Shown: positions 26,391-32,884 of the stretch, piece after piece
Layout: each line of letters opens with the position of its first letter
Numbering within the stretch: the first letter of the stretch is position 1
Assembly: GCA_028284075.1 (NCBI GenBank)
Contig: JANQSL010000117.1
Location: 1 to 48,731, forward strand
Direction of reading: 5' to 3'
Length of the DNA: 48,731 bases
DNA from: Candidatus Sumerlaeia bacterium
Lineage (GTDB): Bacteria > Sumerlaeota > Sumerlaeia > SLMS01 > JAHLLQ01
Notes under the pieces: generated by a model
The model's database searches: none
The model's input: the letters and a program-made list of their open reading frames with translations, nothing else
What the model was told of the DNA's origin: nothing
Translations under genes and position numbers: made by a program

Positions 26391-27634
26391 AGCGTTTTCT
26401 CGAACTGTTCACACACTCGCAAAGCACTCTTCACTCCGTCCTCATGAAAACCAAATCCCCAGTATGCCCCGCAGTACCACGTGCGATTGACTCCGTTGAT
26501 TTCATTCCAGCGATTCTGAGCCCCCACAGTGGCATGCGAATAAACGGGATGATGATAGTCAAAGCGCCGGATGACACGCTCGGATCGGATCGCTTCCGGC
26601 CGATTGAGTGTAACGCAGAACTGCTCACTGGAACCCAGCGTTTGAAGAATGTTCATGTTATAGGTAATCGTTGCGTGGTTGGATGCTTTTCGCGGCACAT
26701 GGTAATTCCATGCCGCCCACGCCCGCCTCGCCTGCGGCATGATGCGCTCGTCGGAGTGGAGTACCGTGTCATTGGGCTGATAAGGAATCGCGCCCAGTAC
26801 TTCCTTCTCCTGGCGCGTTGGATTGTTGAGCATTCTCAGAGCCTGGTCACTGTGGGAGGCGATGACAATCTGATCAAAGGATTCGACCCCGTCACGTGTT
26901 TCAACATCGACCCCGTCTGACCGGCGCGTGACGCCAAGAACCGGTGTGTTCAGTCGGATACGATCAAGGAAAGAAGCGGTCATTCTCCGCACGTATTCGC
27001 GCGAACCGCCTTTGATGACGCGCCATTTTGGCCGGTTTTTGATGTTCAACATACCATGGTTGTCAAAAAACCGCGCGGCATACACCGCGGGAATATCGAA
27101 GAACTGTTCCGGATTGGCTGACCAGATGGACGCGCCAATGGGACGCAGGTAGTTTTCAATGAAAGTCCGTGAATAGCCCCGTCGCGCGACAAACTCTCCC
27201 AGATTCAGGGCCCGAACTCCGTTTGTAGAGTGAATGATGGCCTTTGCATCTTCATTGAAACGCAGGACGTCTCGCAACATCCGAAAGTGCGACGGACGCA
27301 GCAGGTTGCGGCGCTGGGCAAACAGGGAGTTGAAGGACGTACCGTTGTATTCCAGCCCCGTGGTTTCATTCTGCACGCTGAAGGACATGGAACTTTCCTG
27401 AGACTCCACACCCAACTTGTCGAGAATGCGAATAAAGTTCGGATACGTCCAGTCGTTGAAGACAATAAACCCTGTGTCAACCGCCCACGTGCGGTCCGAC
27501 CGCTCCACGTCCACGGTATTGGTGTGACCGCCGATGTAGCTGTTGGCTTCAAACACTGTAATCTCGTGGTCGCCGTGAAGCATCCACGCGCACACAAGAC
27601 CGGAAATTCCCGTTCCAACGACAGCGATTCTCAT
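26387..27634 (-). CDS. FAD-dependent amine-oxidase-like oxidoreductase
   Basis: 415 residues. The dinucleotide-binding start is IAVVGTGISGLVCAWML, followed by the acidic strand end VFEANSYIGGHTNTV that binds FAD ribose. Later landmarks are DTGFIVFNDWTYPNF, the family's SFSVQNE...LEYNG stretch, a C-terminal IVIASHSDQALRML and the FAD-closing WYCGAYWGFGFHEDG. It is of the NAD(P)/FAD protein group found with DUF1365 and CFA-like methyltransferases, where a desaturation or oxidation of the modified acyl chain is proposed. It lies between SDR and DUF1365 genes with ATGA overlaps at both ends. Confidence 0.92.
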   Translation of the reverse strand: MRIAVVGTGISGLVCAWMLHGDHEITVFEANSYIGGHTNTVDVERSDRTWAVDTGFIVFNDWTYPNFIRILDKLGVESQESSMSFSVQNETTGLEYNGTSFNSLFAQRRNLLRPSHFRMLRDVLRFNEDAKAIIHSTNGVRALNLGEFVARRGYSRTFIENYLRPIGASIWSANPEQFFDIPAVYAARFFDNHGMLNIKNRPKWRVIKGGSREYVRRMTASFLDRIRLNTPVLGVTRRSDGVDVETRDGVESFDQIVIASHSDQALRMLNNPTRQEKEVLGAIPYQPNDTVLHSDERIMPQARRAWAAWNYHVPRKASNHATITYNMNILQTLGSSEQFCVTLNRPEAIRSERVIRRFDYHHPVYSHATVGAQNRWNEINGVNRTWYCGAYWGFGFHEDGVKSALRVCEQFEKTL

Positions 27635-28395
27635 GAACGCACCATTTTTTTCGACATGATCGATGTGTAGATGGAATCCGGCAGCAACTGCATCGCCTTG
27701 AGGATAAGGATAAAGGGAAGTGGAAAAGCGATTTCCGTCTTCTTTCGGGCAACGCCTTCCACAATGACGCGAGCCGCGGCCTCCGTTTCCATCAGAAACG
27801 GCATGTCAAAGTCGTTGGTGTCCGTGAGAGGAGACTTTACAAAGCCTGGCAGTATTACCGTAACAGGCACGCTGCGGGGTTTAAGCTGACAGCGAAGCGC
27901 CTGGAGCGTCGCCCGAATCGCGGCCTTCGAGGCGCAGTATGCCTCGGCGCGGGGAATGCCGCGGTAAGCGACAGAACTGCTCATGCCGATAAGGTGGCCT
28001 TTGTTGGCGAGGAGTTCCGGCAGGACCGCTTCGATGCCGTACATCATCCCCATAACATTGACACGGAAGGTCTTTTCAAAAAGCTCCGCATCGAACTTCG
28101 GCAAGTCCATCGGCTCCCACGTGCCGGCATTGAGGAATGCACGGTCGATGCGGCCAAAACGCTTTTTAACGGTGGCAACAGCTGACTTGTTCGCTGCGCT
28201 GTCCGTTACGTCCAAAGGCACGGAGAAACAAAACTCTTCACCCAGCTCCTTTTGCAAATCGGCGAGTTTCTCCTCGCTTCTTGCGGAAACGGCAACTCGC
28301 GCACCGCGGCGAACGAATTCCCGGGCACACGCCGCGCCGATTCCGGTCGAGGCGCCGGTAATCCAGATAACGTTGTTTTTGAGAGGATTGGCCAC
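27631..28395 (-). CDS. Short-chain dehydrogenase/reductase, first gene of lipid cluster
   Basis: 254 residues, GTG start with AGGGAAG 5 bases upstream. A classical SDR: cofactor motif ITGASTGIGAACAREF, SSSVAYRGIPRAEAYCASKAA with the catalytic Ser, Tyr and Lys all present, and a PGFVKSPL loop. The Arg and Ser in VSARSEEKL favour NADP(H). The last ~35 residues (FPLPFILILKAMQLLPDSIYTSIM) are hydrophobic and may dock it on the membrane. It heads a five-gene run joined by four successive 4-base overlaps, so all products are probably made in step. Confidence 0.92.
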   Translation of the reverse strand: MANPLKNNVIWITGASTGIGAACAREFVRRGARVAVSARSEEKLADLQKELGEEFCFSVPLDVTDSAANKSAVATVKKRFGRIDRAFLNAGTWEPMDLPKFDAELFEKTFRVNVMGMMYGIEAVLPELLANKGHLIGMSSSVAYRGIPRAEAYCASKAAIRATLQALRCQLKPRSVPVTVILPGFVKSPLTDTNDFDMPFLMETEAAARVIVEGVARKKTEIAFPLPFILILKAMQLLPDSIYTSIMSKKMVRS

Positions 28396-28441
28396 AACAG
28401 CTTCCCTGGGTCGACAAGCCCGGAGGAATAATCGCTTTGAC

Positions 28442-28453
28442 CGATTTGAACAA
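28442..28453. promoter_or_regulatory. CGATTTGAACAA motif upstream of lipid cluster
   Basis: This 12-mer lies 47 bases before the GTG of the first lipid-cluster gene. Ten of its 12 bases match CGATTTGGACGA at 30497-30508, in the promoter region of the SDR/peroxiredoxin operon. It could be a shared operator half or a chance match. Confidence 0.25.
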
Positions 28454-28456
28454 GAT

Positions 28457-28481
28457 TCGGGCCGAACACAGAGCGGCCCGA
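28457..28481 (-). terminator. Hairpin after desaturase gene
   Basis: Eight-bp stem TCGGGCCG/CGGCCCGA with a 9-base loop, 18 bases after the desaturase stop on the minus strand. No long T tract follows. It may end the regulator-desaturase transcript ahead of the lipid cluster. Confidence 0.45.
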
Positions 28482-28498
28482 GAGCAGTGTTTCAGAGA

Positions 28499-29449
28499 TC
28501 AGGCCGCCGAAGATTCGGCTCGACCCTCCGCAATGATGCGCTCGGGGACCGGCGTCAGGTTCCAGATCAGACCCAACTTCTCAAGCATTTTGAGTCCGTA
28601 GTATGTCAGGTCAATCTCCCACCAGTAAAAGCCCTGGCGGGTGGCGGCGGGATAATGATGATGGTTGTTATGCCAGCCTTCGCCCAGGGTAATCAGTGAA
28701 AGGAGAAGACTGTTCCGGCTTTCGTCGGAGGTTGCATAACGCTGACGCCCAAAAAGATGAGCGAGCGAATTGATGCAGCAGGTACCGTGAAACAGGACGA
28801 CTGTTGAAATAAAGAAACCCCACACCAGCATCTGAGGACCACTGGTGCCCAGTGAGGGCCAGACTCTTTCCAGTCCGGAGCCCAGAGCGAGCAGTCCCGC
28901 CGCCAGCACGACCGGAACAATCCAGTCGAATCGATCAAGGAACCGAAGTTCCGGGTACTTCGCAAGGTCGGGAACACGCTTCATGTTCGTGATATGATTC
29001 TTCGGCGTCATGATCCAGAGCATGTGGCTCCAGAGAAGGCTGTGGGTGTGTGGCGAGTGAACATCGTCGTGAGTATCGGACACTTTGTGATGGCATCGGT
29101 GATGCGCCGCCCACCACAGAGGGCTCCGCTGAACTGAGGAGTTTCCAAGAAGGGCCATGATAAACTGAAACGGCCGCGATGTCCGGTACGAACGATGAGA
29201 AAAGTACCGGTGGTAAAATCCCGTGATCGCAAACATCCGCACCAGATACAGCATGACTGCCACAGCCACGGCAACGGGACTGATACCCACCCACAGAACC
29301 GCGAGGCATGCAAGGTGAAGACCAAAGAAAGGAATACACCGTACCCAGTCGATTCGATCGGAATCCGCTTCCGCCTTCACTTCATAGGCATGTGAATCGA
29401 ACCAGCCCGCCAGAGAGGCGAGAAACGACTTGAGTGATGTTTGTTTCAT
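28499..29449 (-). CDS. Fatty-acid (acyl-CoA type) desaturase
   Basis: 316 residues, membrane-bound di-iron enzyme that puts a cis double bond in an acyl chain using oxygen. The three histidine boxes of the Delta-9 type are complete: HRYFSHRS, HHRCHHK and HNNHHHYP, with transmembrane pairs between them (FGLHLACLAVLWVGISPVAVAVAVML; a second pair around IVPVVLAAGLLALG). The C-terminal GFYWWEIDLTYYGLKMLEKLGL is typical. It starts 9 bases after the regulator gene, so both are co-transcribed. It could supply the unsaturated chains that the CFA-like methyltransferase downstream modifies. Confidence 0.95.
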   Translation of the reverse strand: MKQTSLKSFLASLAGWFDSHAYEVKAEADSDRIDWVRCIPFFGLHLACLAVLWVGISPVAVAVAVMLYLVRMFAITGFYHRYFSHRSYRTSRPFQFIMALLGNSSVQRSPLWWAAHHRCHHKVSDTHDDVHSPHTHSLLWSHMLWIMTPKNHITNMKRVPDLAKYPELRFLDRFDWIVPVVLAAGLLALGSGLERVWPSLGTSGPQMLVWGFFISTVVLFHGTCCINSLAHLFGRQRYATSDESRNSLLLSLITLGEGWHNNHHHYPAATRQGFYWWEIDLTYYGLKMLEKLGLIWNLTPVPERIIAEGRAESSAA

Positions 29450-29458
29450 TCAACTCCG

Positions 29459-30457
29459 CTATTCGGCCAATGCCTGTTCCCTGCTGAAGTCAGCAAGTTG
29501 CTGCATTGTTTCCATATAGCGAATCGATTGCCACTCTGCGTGGCGAAAGGAATCCGGAACTCCCCGCCCCCCCAGCACGATGTGCGCGTCCCATTGTTTG
29601 ACAGACTCGCTGAGCTCGCGGATCTCATCCACGATGGGGTCGTGCGGATTCTCTTCCGGCAAGGCGTTCATGGCGATCCAGAGCATGTTCGGCTGATGTT
29701 CTTCCGCGGCTCTCCGCAAAATACGCAAAGGCGTTACCGCACCGAGATTAACGGACGTATACCCTGTCTCGAGGAGAACAATTGATGCAATCAGAGTCGG
29801 TAGCGCATAGACATCACGGTTTGGCGCACAACCGATCGCGAGCAGCTTTCGGTCAGTCTTCGGGTCCAGGAGCGTCTGAAGACGTCGGAAGATATCGAAG
29901 CAGATGTCCATGGCTCGATGTTCGATGAAGATTCCGTCCTCTTCATTTCGCTTCCAGGTGGTTCCAATTTCATTTAACGCATAACTGACGGGACCGTCCG
30001 AGATTTCCGCAATGCTTCGTCCTGAGTAGAACTCGGCAAGGATCAGCTGACGTGCCGTGTCAGCATCTCCCACCACAAGCGCCTCGTGAAGCTCTTTTGA
30101 GACCTCCTCGATTTCCGTTCCAGCCTTGTGGGGCGTCGTGTAGTAGTCCAGTCCCAGAATCTCCGGCTTGATCACGCACAGGCCGGATTCGCGGATGAAT
30201 TTAAGCGCTTCGTCGAAGGGAATTCGGCGATGACCACCCACAGTGCGAACCACACCGATTTTACCCTCGTTGGCCCAGCGCTTGACCGAGGATTCGCTCA
30301 TCCCAAGGGATTCAGCGAGTTGGCGAGTGGTAAAAAAACCCTTGGAGCCGGAAGCGGCTTTTTGCCGCGAGGACGTCTCCAGAACATTCCCTGATTCCGC
30401 GAGCCTTGATCCCATGAACAGTTTCTCCGAACGGCCCGTGCCGCTGAGTGGAGGCAT
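29459..30457 (-). CDS. MerR-family LitR/CarH-like regulator without the cobalamin ligand
   Basis: 332 residues, ATG at 30457 with GAGG 5 bases upstream. After a ~40-residue leader comes a MerR-type winged helix (FTTRQLAESLGMSESSVKRWANEGKIG, wing TVGGHRRIPFDEALKFI). The C-terminal ~200 residues have the helical-bundle plus Rossmann layout of cobalamin-binding photoreceptors such as CarH. However, the lower-ligand motif E/D-x-H-x-x-G is replaced: the stretch CAPNRDVYALPTLIAS has Val where the His should be and Leu in place of Gly. The helix-bundle W...EH motif is present with one extra residue (W-x10-EH rather than W-x9-EH). So it probably does not photosense through B12. It is divergent from the SDR/peroxiredoxin operon and co-transcribed with the desaturase. 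Confidence 0.88.
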   Translation of the reverse strand: MPPLSGTGRSEKLFMGSRLAESGNVLETSSRQKAASGSKGFFTTRQLAESLGMSESSVKRWANEGKIGVVRTVGGHRRIPFDEALKFIRESGLCVIKPEILGLDYYTTPHKAGTEIEEVSKELHEALVVGDADTARQLILAEFYSGRSIAEISDGPVSYALNEIGTTWKRNEEDGIFIEHRAMDICFDIFRRLQTLLDPKTDRKLLAIGCAPNRDVYALPTLIASIVLLETGYTSVNLGAVTPLRILRRAAEEHQPNMLWIAMNALPEENPHDPIVDEIRELSESVKQWDAHIVLGGRGVPDSFRHAEWQSIRYMETMQQLADFSREQALAE

Positions 30458-30471
30458 TCAAGCCTCGATGC

Positions 30472-30490
30472 TTTTGCTTGGCAAGCAAAA
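30472..30490. promoter_or_regulatory. Perfect 19-bp palindrome, candidate operator of the MerR-type regulator
   Basis: TTTTGCTTGGCAAGCAAAA: two perfect 9-base arms around one G. It lies 14 bases upstream of the regulator's start codon and just upstream of the -35 box of the divergent SDR operon, so one bound dimer or tetramer could control both directions. Confidence 0.6.
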
Positions 30491-30500
30491 ATCGGACGAT

Positions 30501-30529
30501 TTGGACGAAAAGAACGATTTTGGCATAAT
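30501..30529 (+). promoter_or_regulatory. Candidate promoter of the SDR/peroxiredoxin operon
   Basis: TTGGAC (30501-30506), a 17-base spacer, and CATAAT (30524-30529), which matches the -10 consensus at 5 of 6 positions and is preceded by TGG, an extended -10. The start codon is 46 bases downstream. Confidence 0.5.
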
Positions 30530-30575
30530 GGACGCTTTTCTGCTCCTCGATTGGTAACTGGTCAGGAGCTGCCGA

Positions 30576-31319
30576 ATGGCTGAAATACCTGATGATACAA
30601 GCAGGTACGTTGTTATCGGAGGCACGGGCGGAATTGGCCGGGTGTTGGTGGAAGATCTTGTTCGCAAGGGGCACAGGGTCGTGGTGGCCAGTCGAAACAA
30701 GGAGAAAGTGGAAGAGTTTCATGGCCGAATCGAAGTTGAGGCGGAGGTTATCGAGGCGAGCGATTTTGAAGCGGTGGATCATCTGATCAGAAAACACTCT
30801 CCAGTCGCCGGTGCCGTGAATCTGGCGGGGTCGATCACGATACGCCCGGCTCATTCGACGGCACAAATCGACTTTGAAAAGACGATTTTGCACAATCTGA
30901 CCTCCGCGTTTGCCTTGGTGAGAGCGGCTGGAAGACATATGCGGCGGGGCGGTTCCGTGGTTCTGCTGAGCAGCGCGGCCGCGCGGATCGGCCTGGCAAA
31001 TCATGAGGCCATTGCCGCGGCAAAAGGTGGCGTGGAGGCGATGGCGCGATCGGCGGCGGCAACCTGTGCAAATTTTAACCTGAGGTTCAATGTGGTGGCT
31101 CCGGGTCTGGTGGAAACGCCGATGGCGGAAGCAATCACGTCGCGCCCCTCTGCCAGAAAGGCTTCCGAGTCTCTCCATGCACTGGGACGAATCGGCGCAC
31201 CGAAAGATGTGGCGGCGCTGATCGCCTTCCTTCTCGATCCGGCCAACTCGTGGATTACCGGTCAGGTGTTCGGGGTCGACGGCGGTCTCGGAACCGTGCG
31301 CTCAGGAGGGCACCAGTGA
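30576..31319 (+). CDS. SDR-family protein lacking the catalytic tyrosine
   Basis: 247 residues, AGGAG 7 bases before the ATG. The nucleotide-binding motif is intact (VVIGGTGGIGRVLVEDL) with VASRNKEKV suggesting NADP(H). Ser132/Ser133 and Lys150 are in place, but the Tyr of the usual Y-x3-K is Ile146 (NHEAIAAAK). The C-terminal PGLVETPMAEAI and ITGQVFGVDGGLGTVR are normal. The enzyme may have another chemistry or act as a redox sensor or scaffold. First gene of a coupled four-gene operon; its stop overlaps the next start by GTGA. Belongs to the putative photo-oxidative stress block. Confidence 0.9.
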   Translation: MAEIPDDTSRYVVIGGTGGIGRVLVEDLVRKGHRVVVASRNKEKVEEFHGRIEVEAEVIEASDFEAVDHLIRKHSPVAGAVNLAGSITIRPAHSTAQIDFEKTILHNLTSAFALVRAAGRHMRRGGSVVLLSSAAARIGLANHEAIAAAKGGVEAMARSAAATCANFNLRFNVVAPGLVETPMAEAITSRPSARKASESLHALGRIGAPKDVAALIAFLLDPANSWITGQVFGVDGGLGTVRSGGHQ

Positions 31320-31756
31320 CGGCAACTCCCCTGTGGATGAAGCGAACTCTGATGGCTGCCGCTCTCTATAACATGGTCTGGGGCGCCCTGGTTGTTCTGT
31401 TTCCCTCCGCGTGGTTCAAGCTTGCGGGAATGGAGCAGCCTGCCTATCCGCAGCTCTGGCAGTGCATCGGAATGATTGTGGGAGTATATGGCGTGGGTTA
31501 TGCAATTGCCTCCACAGACCCGGTGCGATGGTGGCCGATTGTGCTGGTCGGATTGCTCGGGAAGATTTTGGGGCCCATTGGTTTTGCAGGTGCTGCCGCA
31601 AGAGACGAACTGCCGCTCAGTTTCGGCTGGATGATTCTGACCAATGATTTGATTTGGTGGATTCCCTTTGGCGCCGTGATCGTGACCGCCTGGCAGCGGT
31701 ATGGTTCATTGAAAGGAGCATTGGAATGTCGGTTTCAGCCTCGATCCCCCGTTTGA
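31316..31756 (+). CDS. Small four-helix membrane protein
   Basis: 146 residues, GTG start with AGGAGGG 6 bases upstream, overlapping the SDR stop by GTGA. Four transmembrane helices: MAAALYNMVWGALVVLF, WQCIGMIVGVYGVGYAI, WWPIVLVGLLGKILGPIGFA and WMILTNDLIWWIPFGAVIV, joined by short loops. Similar small membrane proteins commonly sit beside the peroxiredoxin-like gene that follows; no function is known. It overlaps that gene by 31 bases, a further sign of coupled expression. Confidence 0.8.
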   Translation: MTATPLWMKRTLMAAALYNMVWGALVVLFPSAWFKLAGMEQPAYPQLWQCIGMIVGVYGVGYAIASTDPVRWWPIVLVGLLGKILGPIGFAGAAARDELPLSFGWMILTNDLIWWIPFGAVIVTAWQRYGSLKGALECRFQPRSPV

Positions 31757-32292
31757 AGGACAAACTCTCGCAAATCGACGTGACAAAACAGCTGTTGCTG
31801 GGTGAGTCGAAAGAGGGACCGATTCTGCTCCTCTTTCTGCGCCACTTTGGCTGCACGTTCTGTCGTGAGGCCCTTGCGGACTTGTCGCGAGTGAACAACC
31901 GGCTCGAAGAGGAGGGCCTGCGAATCGCAATCGTCCATATGTCCTCCGTGGAGGAAGGTGAGCGATTCGCCGCACGGTACGACCTGAAGGGTGCTCACTT
32001 CATCAGCGACCCCACAAAAAGGCTCTATCGCGAGTTTGACCTCAAGCGTGGCACGCCGGTCCAGCTTTTTGGACCGAAAGTCTGGTTCCGTGGATTCAGC
32101 GCCGGCGTCCTTGAGGGACACGGTATTGGCAGGTTGATGGGAGACGGGCTTCAGATGCCCGGCTCGTTCGTTCTCGATGGAGGACGAGTCGTGTGGGAAT
32201 TTCGGCACAAATCCGCTGCTGACCGTCCCAATTATTCTCAGTGCACGGAAAGTGTGTGTGACATTTCCATCAACGAACGGGTTGCCGTATGA
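31726..32292 (+). CDS. Peroxiredoxin-like (SelL/AhpC-TSA_2-type) protein
   Basis: 188 residues from the ATG at 31726, with AAAGGAG 7 bases upstream; the frame runs open from 31654 inside the previous gene. It has a thioredoxin fold with a CxxC active site RHFGCTFCREALADL (C43, C46), then VHMSSVEEGERF, ISDPTKRLYREFDL and a C-terminal GSFVLDGGRVVWEFRHKSAADRPN, which matches the PRX-like2/SelL group, where the first Cys is selenocysteine in some organisms. Likely a thiol peroxidase or redox protein against lipid or hydrogen peroxide (inference). Overlaps the next gene by ATGA. Confidence 0.9.
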   Translation: MSVSASIPRLKDKLSQIDVTKQLLLGESKEGPILLLFLRHFGCTFCREALADLSRVNNRLEEEGLRIAIVHMSSVEEGERFAARYDLKGAHFISDPTKRLYREFDLKRGTPVQLFGPKVWFRGFSAGVLEGHGIGRLMGDGLQMPGSFVLDGGRVVWEFRHKSAADRPNYSQCTESVCDISINERVAV

Positions 32293-32879
32293 ATTCGCCA
32301 CTTGCCAGAGCCATGCTGATCACACTGGGAATTGCATTAATGGCTGTTGTTTCCGTCTACGCGGAGTCAGGGCGCAACTTCGTAAAGGCTCATGGCGTGC
32401 GCTTCGCCGCTGATGTGCCGATCGGCGAGGAACAGGTTCCCCTGAGAGGTACGCACAAACTCAGGTATTGGATGTTTGACGTCTACGCAGCCGCTTTTTA
32501 TGTGCCCGAGGGGAAAACAAGTGACAAGGATGCTCTCGCGGCGGAGACACCGCGCAAACTTGTCCTGCACTATTATCGAAAGGTCAAGGCATCGGACATC
32601 AGGAAGGCCACCATGGAGGCCTTGAAAAAGAACCCGAAGCTGGACAGAGCGGCCTTGTCGGAGCGTTTTGAGAAACTCTACGACTGCTACAGCACAGTGA
32701 AAAAAGGCGATGAGTACCACATCATTTACGATCCGGCAAAAGAGGCGACACAGATCGTTCTGAACGGAGAACTGCAGTGCACGATTGAGGGATCCGACTT
32801 CGCTCGGGCTTTCTTCGGAATCTGGGTTTCGGATTATTCACTCAGTGAAAAGATGACACGAAACCTGAAAGGTCTTTGA
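32289..32879 (+). CDS. Exported chalcone-isomerase-like domain protein
   Basis: 196 residues. A signal peptide (about 1-25, ALMAVVSVYAES) precedes a chalcone-isomerase-like fold with VRFAADVPIGEEQVPLRG, the conserved K-RYWMFDVYAAAFYVPEG, and HYYRKVKASDIRKA. Bacterial members have no demonstrated isomerase activity; related proteins with this fold bind fatty acids, so lipid binding in the periplasm is plausible. Last gene of the four-gene operon, coupled by ATGA. The convergent photolyase gene stops only 5 bases away, with no terminator hairpin visible. Confidence 0.87.
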   Translation: MNSPLARAMLITLGIALMAVVSVYAESGRNFVKAHGVRFAADVPIGEEQVPLRGTHKLRYWMFDVYAAAFYVPEGKTSDKDALAAETPRKLVLHYYRKVKASDIRKATMEALKKNPKLDRAALSERFEKLYDCYSTVKKGDEYHIIYDPAKEATQIVLNGELQCTIEGSDFARAFFGIWVSDYSLSEKMTRNLKGL

Positions 32880-32884
32880 TTTGA

